Shown here: positions 6,855 to 16,312 of the stretch, piece after piece
How positions within the stretch are numbered: the stretch's first letter is position 1
Layout: every line of letters starts with the position of its first letter
Assembly (NCBI GenBank): GCA_002422685.1
Contig: DITC01000061.1
Location: 47,777-111,776, forward strand
Origin: Thauera sp. UBA6194
GTDB taxonomy: Bacteria; Pseudomonadota; Gammaproteobacteria; Burkholderiales; Rhodocyclaceae
Direction: 5' to 3'
Length of the DNA: 64,000 nucleotides
Notes under the pieces: model-generated
Databases searched by the model: none
The model's input: the letters and a program-made list of their open reading frames with translations, nothing else
What the model was told of the DNA's origin: nothing
Program-made: the position numbers and the translations under genes

Positions 6855-8942
6855 TCAGGCCGACAGGCGCGAAAGGTCGGCGACCTGGTTCATCAGGCCG
6901 GCGAGCTGCGCCAGCAGCGCGATGCGGTTGGCGCGGGTCAGCGGTTCTTCCGCCATCACCATGACATCCTCGAAGAACCGGTCCACCGCCGCGCGCAAGC
7001 CGGCGAGCGCGCACAGCGCATCCGTGTAGTCCTCATTGGCGACGTGCGAGCGCACCAGTGGCGCGACCTCGACCACCTGATGGAAGAGCGCCTTCTCGGC
7101 GTCTTCCTGCAGCAGCGCGACGTCGGGCTCGCCGGGCGTGCCCTCGGCTTTCCTGAGGATGTTGACGATGCGCTTGTTGGCGGCGGCCAGCGCCTCGGCC
7201 TCGGGCAGCGCGCGGAAGGCCTCCACCGCGGCGAGCTTGGCCGGCACCAGGTCGATGCGCGCGGGCTTCAAGGCGAGCACGGCGTCGATCACGGCGCCGT
7301 CGCGGCCGGTCTCGCGGAGCAGATTCTTCAGGCGCTCGAACATGAAGTCCTGCAGCTGCGCGGCAAAGCCCTCGGCGCCGAGCAGGCCGGGCTTGAAGCC
7401 GGCGGCGGCGGTGTCGATCAGCCTGGGCAGCTCGAGCGGCAGCGGCGCCTCGATGAGGATGCGCAGCACGCCGAGCGCGGCGCGGCGCAGCGCGAACGGG
7501 TCCTTGTCGCCCGTCGGCACCATACCGATGCCGAAGAAGCCGACCAGGGCGTCGAGCTTGTCGGCCAGCGCCACCGCGGCGGCGACATTGCCCGCGGGCA
7601 ACGCGTCGCCGGCGAAGCGCGGCTGGTAGTGGGCCTGGATGGCCTCGGCCACCACCAGCCCTTCGCCGTCGGCGAGCGCGTAGTAGCGGCCCATGATGCC
7701 CTGCAGCTCGGGGAATTCACCCACCATGTCGGTGATGAGGTCGGCCTTGGCCAGGCGCGCGGCGCGCTTCGCCGCGGCGACGTCACCGTGCAGCTGCGCC
7801 GCGATCGCGCCGGCCAGCGCCTCCAGGCGCTCAACGCGCTCGAGCTGGCTGCCAAGCTTGTTGTGATAGACCACCGGCGCCAGGCGCGGCAGGCGCGCCT
7901 CGAGCGTCTGCTTCTTGTCCTGCTCGAAGAAGAAGCGCGCGTCCGACAGGCGCGGGCGCACCACGCGGGCGTTGCCGGCGATGATATTGCTCGGGTCGGC
8001 CACCTGCATGTTGGAGACGATGAGGAAGCGGTTGAGCAGCTTGCCGGCACCGTCGAAGAGCGGGAAATACTTCTGGTTGGCGCGCATGGTGAGGATCAGG
8101 CACTCCTGCGGCACGGCGAGGAATTCGGCCTCGAACTCGCCCACGTACACCGTCGGGTGCTCGACCAGCGCGGCGACCTCGTCGAGCAGGTCGGCGTATT
8201 CGTCGAGCAGCGCGCCCTGCTTCGCGGCCTCGGCGAGCAGCTGGCGCTCGATGTCGGCGCGGCGCTCGGCAAAATTGGGGATGACCTTGCCCTCGGCGAG
8301 CAGCGTGGGCTCGTAGGCGTCGGCGCTGGCGATGGCGATGTCGCCGCGGCTCATGAAGCGGTGGCCGCGCGTCGTGCGCCCGGCATCCAGGTCGAGCACG
8401 CGGCCCGGCACCACGTCGGCGCCGTGCAGCAGCGTGAGCTTGTGCACCGGGCGCACGAAGGTGGCGTCGCCGTCGCCCCAGCGCATCACCTTGGGAATCG
8501 GCAGCGCCTTGACCGCGTCCTGCACGATGCTCGCGAGCACGTCGGCGAGTTTGGCGCCCGCCACGGTGGCGGTGTGGAACAGGGCCTCGGCCTTGCCGTC
8601 CATGCGGCGCTCGAAGCTCCCCACCGCGTCAGCCGGGATGCCCTTGGCTTCCATCTTCTTCACCAGCGCCGGGGTCGGCTTGCCCTCGGCGTCGAGCGCC
8701 ACGGACACCGGCATCAGCTTCTCGGTGACTTCCTTCGCGGCGGCCTCCGAGGCCACCTGCGCCACCGTCACCGCCAGGCGGCGCGGGCTGGCGAAGGTGC
8801 GGAAAGGCGCATCGGCCGGCGCCAGGCCCCTGGCCTTGAGGCCCTCGGCAATCTTGGTGGCGAAGGTCTCGCCCAGGCGCGGCAGGGCCTTGGGCGGCAG
8901 TTCTTCGGTGAGCAGTTCAACGAGCAGGGTCGCGCTGGTCAT
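6855..8942 (-). CDS. glyS: Glycyl-tRNA synthetase beta subunit
   Basis: Beta chain of the bacterial alpha2beta2 GlyRS, needed for tRNA-Gly recognition. About 695 aa, beginning TSATLLVELLTEELPPKALPRL, the conserved N-terminus. The C-terminal anticodon-binding region ends NQVADLSRLSA. The ATG at 8942 forms an ATGA overlap with the glyQ stop; a GTG one codon upstream is also possible. Co-translated with glyQ. Confidence 0.96.
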   Translation of the reverse strand: MTSATLLVELLTEELPPKALPRLGETFATKIAEGLKARGLAPADAPFRTFASPRRLAVTVAQVASEAAAKEVTEKLMPVSVALDAEGKPTPALVKKMEAKGIPADAVGSFERRMDGKAEALFHTATVAGAKLADVLASIVQDAVKALPIPKVMRWGDGDATFVRPVHKLTLLHGADVVPGRVLDLDAGRTTRGHRFMSRGDIAIASADAYEPTLLAEGKVIPNFAERRADIERQLLAEAAKQGALLDEYADLLDEVAALVEHPTVYVGEFEAEFLAVPQECLILTMRANQKYFPLFDGAGKLLNRFLIVSNMQVADPSNIIAGNARVVRPRLSDARFFFEQDKKQTLEARLPRLAPVVYHNKLGSQLERVERLEALAGAIAAQLHGDVAAAKRAARLAKADLITDMVGEFPELQGIMGRYYALADGEGLVVAEAIQAHYQPRFAGDALPAGNVAAAVALADKLDALVGFFGIGMVPTGDKDPFALRRAALGVLRILIEAPLPLELPRLIDTAAAGFKPGLLGAEGFAAQLQDFMFERLKNLLRETGRDGAVIDAVLALKPARIDLVPAKLAAVEAFRALPEAEALAAANKRIVNILRKAEGTPGEPDVALLQEDAEKALFHQVVEVAPLVRSHVANEDYTDALCALAGLRAAVDRFFEDVMVMAEEPLTRANRIALLAQLAGLMNQVADLSRLSA

Positions 8943-9868
8943 CACGCGGCCTCCTTTTCAGCATTCAGCATCGGGAAGCCGAGGGCTTCGCGGGACTCGA
9001 AATAGGCCTGGGCGACGGCGCGCGACAGGTTGCGGATGCGGCCGATGTAGGCGGCGCGCTCGGTCACCGAGATGGCGCCGCGGGCGTCGAGCAGGTTGAA
9101 GGTGTGCGCGGCCTTCAGCACCATCTCGTAGGCCGGCAGCGGCAGGCCGACCTCCATCACGCGCCTGGCCTCGGACTCGTAGTTGGCGAACAGCGAGAAC
9201 AGGAAGTCGACATTGCTGTGCTCGAAGTTGAAGGCCGACTGCTCGACCTCGTTCTGGTGATAGACGTCGCCGTAGGTGACGGTGCGCCCGTCCGGGGTGA
9301 CCGCCCACACCAGGTCATAGACGTTCTCCACGCCCTGCAGGTACATCGCCAGGCGCTCGATGCCGTAGGTCAGCTCGCCCAGCACCGGCTTGCAGTCGAG
9401 GCCGCCGACCTGCTGGAAGTAGGTGAACTGGGTGACCTCCATGCCGTCCAGCCAGACCTCCCAGCCCAGTCCCCAGGCGCCGAGGGTGGGGTTCTCCCAG
9501 TCGTCCTCGACGAAGCGGATGTCGTGCACCATCGGGTCGATACCGAGCGCGCGCAGGCTGTCGAGATACAGCTCCTGCAGGTCGGGTGGCGAGGGCTTCA
9601 TCACCACCTGGAACTGGTAGTAGTGCTGCATGCGGTTGGGGTTTTCGCCGTAGCGGCCGTCCTTGGGGCGGCGCGAGGGCTGCACGTAGGCGGCGTTCCA
9701 GGGCTCGGGGCCGATCGCGCGCAGGAAGGTGTGGGTATGGCTGGTGCCGGCGCCCACCTCGAGGTCGTAGGGCTGCAGCAGCACGCAGCCGCGCTCGCCC
9801 CAGAAGTGCTGGAGCGTGAGGATGACTTGCTGGAAGGTCGGTTTCACGAGTCGGGTTTCAGTGGTCAT
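8942..9868 (-). CDS. glyQ: Glycyl-tRNA synthetase alpha subunit
   Basis: Catalytic alpha chain of GlyRS (class II). The protein of about 308 aa begins TFQQVILTLQHFWGERGC and contains the signature YVQPSRRPKDGRYGENPNR. The start at 9868 (MTTETRLVKP) matches the family N-terminus; the upstream in-frame ATG would add 11 unusual residues. Its stop overlaps glyS. Confidence 0.96.
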   Translation of the reverse strand: MTTETRLVKPTFQQVILTLQHFWGERGCVLLQPYDLEVGAGTSHTHTFLRAIGPEPWNAAYVQPSRRPKDGRYGENPNRMQHYYQFQVVMKPSPPDLQELYLDSLRALGIDPMVHDIRFVEDDWENPTLGAWGLGWEVWLDGMEVTQFTYFQQVGGLDCKPVLGELTYGIERLAMYLQGVENVYDLVWAVTPDGRTVTYGDVYHQNEVEQSAFNFEHSNVDFLFSLFANYESEARRVMEVGLPLPAYEMVLKAAHTFNLLDARGAISVTERAAYIGRIRNLSRAVAQAYFESREALGFPMLNAEKEAA

Positions 9869-9953
9869 GGTCTCGGGCAGCCTCCGGGCTGCGCAGCGCA
9901 CGCAAAAGTGGTGATTTTAACGGTCTTCGGGGTGCAAGGGGGCGCGCGCGGCG

Positions 9954-11453
9954 CTAGCTTCGGGCACGCACCACCACCGCCGACAGCGCAAGCGACAAGG
10001 CCACGGCCAGCGCGAGCCAGTCGCCCCAGCGCGCGTAGGGTGTCAGACCTGCGTAGCCCTGGACCTCGACGCGCAGCACGCCGCGCTCGAACTCGGGCAG
10101 CGCGGCGGCAACGCTGCCGTCGGGCTGCACCAGCGCGGTCATGCCGGTGTTGGTCGAGCGCAGCATCGGGCGGCCGGTCTCGAGCGCGCGCGCACGGGCG
10201 ATCTGCAGGTGCTGGGGCTGGGCGAGCGACTCGCCGTACCAGGCGAGGTTGGAGATATTGAGCAGCAACGTGGCCTCGGGCAGCGCGCGGATCAGCTCGG
10301 CGCCGAAGAGGTCCTCGTAGCAGATGTTGAGCGCCACACGCTGCGCGCCGAAGTGCATCGGCGCCTGATCCGGCGCGCCGCGCGTCTGATCCGACATCGG
10401 AATCTGCGCGAGCTTGTAGAACCAGCCGAAGAGCGGTGGCGAGTACTCGCCGAAGGGCACCAGATGCTGTTTTGCATAATGCTGCACCGGCGCGGTGCCG
10501 AGGCTGATCGCCGCGTTGTAGATGTGTCCGGCCTCGTCCTGACGAAAGACGCCCATCACCAGGTCGCCGCCCGCCTCGCGCGGCAGCTGCGCCAGCCCGG
10601 CGAGATAGCCCTCGGGCAGGCGCTCGAGCAGCGTGGGCACGGTGGTCTCGGGCAGCACGACGAGCGCAGGCGGCGGCGAGTGCATGAAGGACTCGCGCAC
10701 CAGCTCGAGGTTGGCCTGCAGCACGTCGGCAAAGCGCGCCGGGTCCCACTTCAGGCTCTGTTCGAAGTTCGTCTGCACGAGCGCGACCGGCAGCGGCGCG
10801 CCGCTCGGCACCGTCCACGCGCGCCCCGCCAGGCCAGCCCCGAGCGCAAGCACCACGCCCACGGTGGCAACCGGCACCCAGCGCCGGCGCGGCGTGGCCC
10901 CCGCCCCGGGCAGCAGCGCCACCAGCGCGGCGACAAAGGCCACCAGCCCGCCGACACCATAGACGCCCAGCACCGGCAGGTAGCCCGCGAGCGGGCTGGG
11001 CGGCGTCTGCGAATAGCCGATCGCGAGCCAGGGGAAGCCGGTGAACACCACCCCGCGCAGCCATTCGGACAAGACCCAGAGCGCGGCGAACAGGGCCGCG
11101 GCGCGCACAGGCGCCCCGCGCCCGGGTCTGAGCGCGGCGAACGCGGCAGCGGCCAGCCCCGGATACAGCGCGAGATAGGCGCAGAACAAGGCGATCGCCA
11201 ACGCGGCGAGCGCTGCGGGCATGCCACCGTAGCGCTCGAGCGCGACATACAGCCAGGACACGCCACCGATGAAGGCGCCGAAACCCCAGGCGAAGCCGAG
11301 CGCAAAGGCCTCGCGCACACGGCGGGCGCCGGCCAACAGCCACACCAGCACGGCCAGGCTGACGAAGACGAGCGGGTACCACTCGAGGGGCGCGTAGCCC
11401 AACACCGAGGCACCGCCCGCGAGCAGCGCGCCCGAGAGCCGACGCACGGTCAC
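9954..11453 (-). CDS. lnt: Apolipoprotein N-acyltransferase
   Basis: Adds the third acyl chain to the N-terminal cysteine of lipoproteins in the inner membrane. The 499-aa protein has six or so N-terminal membrane segments and a C-terminal nitrilase domain. That domain has the catalytic Glu in VLPETTVP, Lys in YAKQHLVPFGEY and Cys in LNICYEDLFG. It starts with GTG at 11453, forming a GTGA overlap with the corC stop. The corC-lnt arrangement is conserved in proteobacteria. Confidence 0.94.
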   Translation of the reverse strand: MTVRRLSGALLAGGASVLGYAPLEWYPLVFVSLAVLVWLLAGARRVREAFALGFAWGFGAFIGGVSWLYVALERYGGMPAALAALAIALFCAYLALYPGLAAAAFAALRPGRGAPVRAAALFAALWVLSEWLRGVVFTGFPWLAIGYSQTPPSPLAGYLPVLGVYGVGGLVAFVAALVALLPGAGATPRRRWVPVATVGVVLALGAGLAGRAWTVPSGAPLPVALVQTNFEQSLKWDPARFADVLQANLELVRESFMHSPPPALVVLPETTVPTLLERLPEGYLAGLAQLPREAGGDLVMGVFRQDEAGHIYNAAISLGTAPVQHYAKQHLVPFGEYSPPLFGWFYKLAQIPMSDQTRGAPDQAPMHFGAQRVALNICYEDLFGAELIRALPEATLLLNISNLAWYGESLAQPQHLQIARARALETGRPMLRSTNTGMTALVQPDGSVAAALPEFERGVLRVEVQGYAGLTPYARWGDWLALAVALSLALSAVVVRARS

Positions 11454-12289
11454 GCTTCGACGGGTTCGGGCTTGGGCAGGCGCTCGACCACCAGGGTATG
11501 CACCCTGCGGCTGTCCGCACGCAGCACCTGGATCTTCAACCCATCCACCTCGACCACCTCGCCGCGCTTGGGCAGGCGGCCGAAGTGGCGGATGACGAGG
11601 CCGCCGACGGTGTCGTATTCCTCGTCGCTGAACTCGGTGGCGAAGGCTTCGTTGAAGTCCTCGATCTCGGTGGTGGCCTTGACGCGGTAGCGGCCGTTCT
11701 GGTCGAGGCGGATGCTGTCGCCGGCCTCGTCGAAGTCGTATTCGTCCTCGATGTCGCCGACGATCTGCTCGAGCACGTCCTCGATGGTCACCAGGCCGGC
11801 GACGCCGCCGTACTCGTCGACCACGATCGCCATGTGGTTGCGCGACACGCGGAACTCGCGCAGCAGCACGTTGAGGCGCTTGGATTCGGGCACGAACACC
11901 GCCGGGCGCAGCATGTCGCGCAGGTCGAACTCACGCCCGGCGAAGTAGCGCAGCAGGTCCTTGGCGAGCAGGATGCCGGCGACGTCGTCCTTGCCGTCGC
12001 CGATGGCGGGAAAGCGCGAGTGCGCGGTGTCGATGGCGAAATTGACGATCGCGTCGATCGGATCGTCCAGATGCACGCAGTCCATCTGTGCGCGCGGGAT
12101 CATCACGTCGCGCACCTGCATGTCCGACATCTGCAGCGCGCCTTCGATGATGGAGAGCGCATCGGCGTCGATCAGGTTGCGATCGAAGGCCGAGTGCAGC
12201 TGCGCGAGGAGTTCTTCGCGATCTTCCGGCTCGCGCGAGAGAAAAGCCGAAAGTCGCTCGAGTAATGAGGGTTTAGGGGAACTGTCCAT
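11450..12289 (-). CDS. corC: CorC/YbeX-type CBS-domain protein
   Basis: Cytoplasmic CBS-pair protein linked to divalent cation (Mg/Co) efflux and lipoprotein/ribosome-related functions. The 279-aa product has an N-terminal helical segment, two CBS domains (from about MQVRDVMIPRAQM to VTIEDVLEQIVGDIEDEYD) and a C-terminal CorC_HlyC domain. There are no membrane segments. It lies between ybeY and lnt in the conserved ybeZYX-lnt order, with the stop overlapping lnt. Confidence 0.92.
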   Translation of the reverse strand: MDSSPKPSLLERLSAFLSREPEDREELLAQLHSAFDRNLIDADALSIIEGALQMSDMQVRDVMIPRAQMDCVHLDDPIDAIVNFAIDTAHSRFPAIGDGKDDVAGILLAKDLLRYFAGREFDLRDMLRPAVFVPESKRLNVLLREFRVSRNHMAIVVDEYGGVAGLVTIEDVLEQIVGDIEDEYDFDEAGDSIRLDQNGRYRVKATTEIEDFNEAFATEFSDEEYDTVGGLVIRHFGRLPKRGEVVEVDGLKIQVLRADSRRVHTLVVERLPKPEPVEA

Positions 12290-12372
12290 TTGGGGGTCGG
12301 AGTCTCCGCTTCAGACCAGGGTGAGCGGCGCGCCGGCGGTGGCCGCGCGCCGCAAAGGTTCAAGGCGCACGA

Positions 12373-13188
12373 TCAGGCGTAGGGGTCGGCATAGCCGAGG
12401 CCACACAGGATCTCGGTTTCGCGCATCTCCATCTCGGCGGCCTCGACCTCGTTCTCGTGATCGAATCCTTGCAGATGCAGCATGCCATGCACGACGAGAT
12501 GCGCAAAGTGCGCCTCGGGCGTCTTGCCCTGCTCGGCCGCCTCGCGCATCACCACCGGCACGCACAGCACCAGGTCGCCGGCCAGCACGCCGGCGCCGGG
12601 CGCGGGCATGCCGGGCAGGTCCTCGCCCTCGGCATAGGAGAAGGTGAGCACATTGGTGGCGTAATCCTTGCCGCGGTAGTCGCGGTTGAGCTCACGGCCT
12701 TCGGTCTCATCCACCAGCCGCACCGTGACCGCGGCGTCCCGGGCGAGCGCGGCCTGGGCCCAGCGGCGGATGTGGTTCTTCTTGGGGGCGTTGGCCTTGT
12801 CCTCGCCGTCCACCGCCTTCTGCACCTTGAGCTTGAGCACCGGCGGGTGGTCGTGGCCGCCTGCGTGTGCGGCGTCCTGCTCGAGCGCATCGTCGGCCTC
12901 GTCCACGAAGCACATGTCGTGGAGCACGTCGACGCGCACCGTCATCAGGTTGCAGGCCCCAGGCTGCATCGACAGCATCGGCACCGCGGAGGCGTCGTCG
13001 GCGTCGGCCTCGATCTCCAGGTCGCCCCAGACGCGCTCGGGAAAAGCGAGCAGCAGCTTGCGGCCGTCGCCGAACTCGATCTCGATGCGCTCGGCCTTGA
13101 CCCGGCTTGCCTTGCCTTCGGCATCGATGGCGAAGATCCTGGGCAGCCCGGCGCCCGCCTGTTTTTGTTTACTTCCCGTCTTCGGCAT
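12373..13188 (-). CDS. ybeY: Endoribonuclease YbeY with an N-terminal extension
   Basis: Zinc-dependent endoribonuclease for 16S rRNA 3' maturation and ribosome quality control. The C-terminal part (about 115-271) is a complete YbeY with the zinc motif H234, H238, H244 in HGMLHLQGFDH and the FSY segment upstream. The first ~110 residues are extra: a small beta-rich segment (KAERIEIEFGDGRKLLLAFP), then an acidic His/Asp-rich linker. Typical YbeY is 150-180 aa; this is 271. The ATG at 13188 lies 20 bp inside the 3' end of phoH. A frame open further upstream lies within phoH and is not credible. Confidence 0.88.
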   Translation of the reverse strand: MPKTGSKQKQAGAGLPRIFAIDAEGKASRVKAERIEIEFGDGRKLLLAFPERVWGDLEIEADADDASAVPMLSMQPGACNLMTVRVDVLHDMCFVDEADDALEQDAAHAGGHDHPPVLKLKVQKAVDGEDKANAPKKNHIRRWAQAALARDAAVTVRLVDETEGRELNRDYRGKDYATNVLTFSYAEGEDLPGMPAPGAGVLAGDLVLCVPVVMREAAEQGKTPEAHFAHLVVHGMLHLQGFDHENEVEAAEMEMRETEILCGLGYADPYA

Positions 13189-14215
13189 CCTGCGTCCCTC
13201 TGTTTTCGGCGTCCTGATCCTGCTGTTTTTGTTGGGCCCGGGCCGCTGCCCTGGCCTGCTCCACCCGTGCCGCCTCGAGGTCGTAAGCTTCGACGATGCG
13301 TGCGACAAGCGGATGACGCACCACGTCTTCCTTGTTGAACTCGGTAAAGGCGATGCCGCGCACATTGGCCAGCACCGCGCGCGCCTCCTTGAGGCCGCTG
13401 CGCTGGCCGCGTGCCAGATCGACCTGGGTGAGGTCGCCGGTGACTACCGCCTTGGCGCCGAAGCCGATGCGGGTGAGGAACATCTTCATCTGCTCGGGCG
13501 TGGTGTTCTGCGCCTCGTCGAGGATGACGAAGGCGTTGTTGAGCGTGCGCCCGCGCATGAAGGCGAGCGGCGCGATCTCGATCAGGCTGCGCTCGAAAAG
13601 CTTGCCCACGCGATCGAAACCCATCAGGTCGTAGAGCGCGTCGTAGAGCGGGCGCAGGTAGGGGTCGACCTTCTGCGCCAGGTCGCCGGGCAGAAAGCCC
13701 AGGCGCTCGCCAGCCTCGACCGCCGGGCGGGTGAGGATGATGCGCTCGACCAGGTCGCGCTCGAAGGCGTCGACGGCGCTCGCCACCGCGAGATAGGTCT
13801 TGCCGGTGCCGGCGGGGCCGATGCCGAAGGTGATGTCGAATTCCTGGATGTTGCGCAGGTAATCCACCTGGCGCGGCGTGCGCCCGTGCAGCTCGCTGCG
13901 CCGGGTCATCAGCACCGGCGCAGCCTGCCCGCCTTCGGCCACGGTGCTGCCGCGGCTACCGATCTCGATCAGGCCGAGCTGCACGTCGTCGAGCGACAGG
14001 TCCTTGTCGGCGCGCGCGTAGAAGTGCTTGAGCGCCATCTCGCCGCGCAGCACCTGCGTCGGGTGGCCGGTGAGCGTGAAATGCTCGCCGCGCCGGCTCA
14101 CGGTGATGTCGAAGGCGTTCTCGATCTGGCGCAAGTTCTCGTCGAGCACGCCGCACAAGCGCGCCAGCCGGGGGTTATCGACTGGCTCGAAGAAGACTTC
14201 CAGGGTTTTGGCCAT
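13169..14215 (-). CDS. ybeZ: PhoH-like ATPase (YbeZ)
   Basis: Cytoplasmic P-loop ATPase associated with YbeY and rRNA processing. The 348-aa protein has a KH-like N-terminal region, Walker A in GIGPAGTGKTYLAVA and Walker B in NAFVILDEAQN. The last ~35 residues are Ala/Gln/Asp-rich (ARAAARAQQKQQDQD). It starts directly after the miaB stop and overlaps ybeY by 20 bp. Confidence 0.93.
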   Translation of the reverse strand: MAKTLEVFFEPVDNPRLARLCGVLDENLRQIENAFDITVSRRGEHFTLTGHPTQVLRGEMALKHFYARADKDLSLDDVQLGLIEIGSRGSTVAEGGQAAPVLMTRRSELHGRTPRQVDYLRNIQEFDITFGIGPAGTGKTYLAVASAVDAFERDLVERIILTRPAVEAGERLGFLPGDLAQKVDPYLRPLYDALYDLMGFDRVGKLFERSLIEIAPLAFMRGRTLNNAFVILDEAQNTTPEQMKMFLTRIGFGAKAVVTGDLTQVDLARGQRSGLKEARAVLANVRGIAFTEFNKEDVVRHPLVARIVEAYDLEAARVEQARAAARAQQKQQDQDAENRGTQDAEDGK

Positions 14216-15568
14216 TCAGGATTCCCGGGTAATGATTTCGCCGCGCAGGCTGTGGGGCAGCGCGGCGGTGATGCGTACGTCCACGAACTGGCCGATCAGG
14301 CGGTCGCGCACCGGCGAATCGGAGGGGAAGTTGACCACGCGGTTGTTGTCGCTGCGGCCCATCATCTCGACATCGGCGTTCTTCTTGGCGGCGCCCTCGA
14401 CGAGGATGCGCTGCACGCTGCCGACCATGGCCTCGCTGTTGGCCTGGTACTGCGCGTCGATGCGCTTCTGCAGGCGGGCCAGCCAGGCAAGCTTGGTCTC
14501 CTGTGGCACCGGGTCTTCCAGGTCGGCCGCCGGCGTGCCGGGGCGCGCGCTGTATATGAAGCTGAAGGAGCCATCGAAGCCGACGTCCTCGATCAGCTTC
14601 ATGGTCTTCTCGAAGTCGTCTTCGGTTTCGCCGGGGAAGCCGATGATGAAGTCCGAGGTCAGCGCCAGATCCGGCCGCGCTGCGCGCAGCTTGCGCACCA
14701 CCGACTTGAACTCCAGCACCGAGTAGCCGCGCTTCATCGCTGCCAGCACGCGGTCCGAACCCGACTGCACCGGCAGGTGGAGCTGCGACACCAGCTTCGG
14801 GATCTTGGCGTAGCAGTCGATCAGGCGCTGCGTCATCTCGCGCGGGTGCGAGGTGGTGTAGCGGATGCGCTCGATGCCGGGGATCTCGGCCACGCATTCG
14901 AGCAGGAAGGCAAAGTCGCCCTGCTCGCCGTCTTCGCGCACCAGCTCACCGCGCCAGGCGTTGACGTTCTGGCCGAGCAGGGTCACTTCCTTCACGCCCT
15001 GCGCGGCCAGACCCGCAACCTCGGCGAGCACGTCCTCGAGCGGGCGCGACACCTCTTCGCCACGCGTGTAGGGCACGACGCAGAAGGAGCAGTACTTGGA
15101 GCAGCCCTCCATGATCGACACGAAGGCGCTCGCGCCCTCGACGCGCGCCGGCGGCATGGCGTCGAACTTCTCGATCTCGGGGAAGGAGATATCCACCTGC
15201 GAGCGCCCGCTCTGCTTGCGCGCCTCGATCAGGCTGGGCAGGCGGTGCAGGGTCTGCGGGCCGAACACCACGTCGACGTAGGGCGCGCGCTTAACGATCG
15301 CCTCGCCCTCCTGGCTGGCCACGCAGCCGCCGACGCCGATGATCAGCCCCGGCTTGGCCTGCTTGAGCAGGCGCACCCGGCCGAGGTCGTGGAACACCCG
15401 CTCCTGCGCCTTTTCGCGCACCGAACAGGTGTTGAAGAGGATCACGTCGGCCTCTTCCGGGTTATCGGTCTTGACCAGTTCTTCGTGGGCACCGAGCACG
15501 TCCGCCATCTTGTCGGAGTCGTACTCGTTCATCTGGCACCCGAAGGTGCGGATGTAGAGTTTCTTCAT
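14216..15568 (-). CDS. miaB: tRNA-2-methylthio-N6-dimethylallyladenosine synthase
   Basis: Radical-SAM methylthiotransferase that makes ms2i6A37 in tRNA. The 450-aa protein has the N-terminal UPF0004 domain with FGCQMNEYDSD, the radical-SAM cluster motif CSKYCSFCVVPYTRG and a C-terminal TRAM domain. All auxiliary cysteines appear present (C10, NTCSVRE, GGCVA). It heads the miaB-phoH-ybeY-corC-lnt block. Confidence 0.96.
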   Translation of the reverse strand: MKKLYIRTFGCQMNEYDSDKMADVLGAHEELVKTDNPEEADVILFNTCSVREKAQERVFHDLGRVRLLKQAKPGLIIGVGGCVASQEGEAIVKRAPYVDVVFGPQTLHRLPSLIEARKQSGRSQVDISFPEIEKFDAMPPARVEGASAFVSIMEGCSKYCSFCVVPYTRGEEVSRPLEDVLAEVAGLAAQGVKEVTLLGQNVNAWRGELVREDGEQGDFAFLLECVAEIPGIERIRYTTSHPREMTQRLIDCYAKIPKLVSQLHLPVQSGSDRVLAAMKRGYSVLEFKSVVRKLRAARPDLALTSDFIIGFPGETEDDFEKTMKLIEDVGFDGSFSFIYSARPGTPAADLEDPVPQETKLAWLARLQKRIDAQYQANSEAMVGSVQRILVEGAAKKNADVEMMGRSDNNRVVNFPSDSPVRDRLIGQFVDVRITAALPHSLRGEIITRES

Positions 15569-15626
15569 CTTGATCGGAAATTCAGACAGGGCCTTGCGGC
15601 AGGTCGGCCAGGCATCGCGCTCGCCG

Positions 15627-15947
15627 TCAGCGCTGCGGCGCCGCGGCCTCTTCCGGGGTGAGAATCCACACCCGGTGCGCCTGGCCGTTGTGATCGAGCA
15701 GCATGCGCACCACGTATTCGCCGCGAATGTGCGAAGGCAGGACGATGCGGTTGTTCGTGTCGCGGATCTGCGCGCCGGGACTCAGGCGCAGCGTCTTGCC
15801 CTTGATCTGCACCGCGCCCGGCTGCATGAACGCAGCCTTCGCCCTTGCCGCGTCGTCGGGAATCGGCCGCGGCAGGGCCGCAAGTGCCAGGGACGACGCC
15901 AAGCCAAACACGCTGGCCACCAGAACGGAGAGTAATTGCGGGCGCAA
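15627..15947 (-). CDS. Small secreted protein of unknown function
   Basis: 106 aa with a signal peptide (1-24, cleavage near ALA). A compact mature domain is predicted, with alternating strands (GAVQIKGKTLRLSPGAQIRD ... GEYVVRMLLDHNGQAHRVWILT). I do not recognise the family. Similar small periplasmic proteins are often found next to miaB in this group, but I cannot confirm that here. The 280 bp upstream, up to the tRNA promoter, contain nothing else I can support. Confidence 0.65.
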   Translation of the reverse strand: MRPQLLSVLVASVFGLASSLALAALPRPIPDDAARAKAAFMQPGAVQIKGKTLRLSPGAQIRDTNNRIVLPSHIRGEYVVRMLLDHNGQAHRVWILTPEEAAAPQR

Positions 15948-16184
15948 GGGCGAGCCGGACAGATCCGGGAGGGTAAGGGACAGGCGTTGGATGATCCCCG
16001 ATCACCCCATTTATGTCAATGCAAAAGCCTTATAAATCAAGACTTCCGGAAAGCCATCGAAAATCTCCGCGGCATCGTGCGCGCCGACTCAAGGCCACGC
16101 ACCCGGCGAGACGAAGCGCGGGCGCGCACGTGCCGCCACAACAAGCAGGCTTCACACCGCGACGACTCGAAAGCCGCTCAAGTA

Positions 16185-16214
16185 TTGACGCGTGCCCCCC
16201 GAACCCGCTATATT
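16185..16214 (+). promoter_or_regulatory. Promoter of tRNA-Met
   Basis: -35 TTGACG (16185-16190), 18-bp spacer, -10 TATATT (16209-16214). Transcription would start about 7 nt before the mature tRNA 5' end. The region after the -10 is GC-rich (CGCGCGC), resembling the discriminator of stable RNA promoters under stringent control. Confidence 0.75.
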
Positions 16215-16227
16215 CGCGCGCTCGGTT

Positions 16228-16304
16228 GGTGATGTAGCTCAGACGGTTAGAGCGATGGATTCATAACCCATAGGTCGGCGGTTCGATTCCGCCCATCACC
16301 ACCA
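16228..16304 (+). tRNA. tRNA-Met (CAT)
   Basis: 77 nt including encoded CCA. Acceptor GGTGATG/CATCACC, D stem GCTC/GAGC, anticodon loop TTCATAA giving CAT, T stem GGCGG/CCGCC. The acceptor is fully paired at 1-72 and the sequence lacks the three G-C anticodon-stem pairs of initiators, so this is the elongator type. The pair closing the anticodon loop is A31-C39, a mismatch. Confidence 0.95.
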
Positions 16305-16312
16305 ACAAATTC

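Noticed and set aside
6372..9005. Long plus-strand open frame opposite glyS and gmhB
   Set aside because: Antisense shadow of glyS with biased composition and no start signal.
12686..15661. Long plus-strand open frame opposite phoH and miaB
   Set aside because: Antisense shadow; the minus-strand genes have full motifs.
16228..16304. tRNA-Met as an attachment site for a genomic island
   Set aside because: No integrase gene follows the tRNA and I found no direct repeat of the tRNA 3' end near the later accessory genes.
16228..16304. A31-C39 mismatch in tRNA-Met as a sign of a pseudo-tRNA
   Set aside because: All other stems pair, the CCA is encoded, and promoter and terminator are strong; one mismatch at the loop edge is tolerated in many tRNAs.
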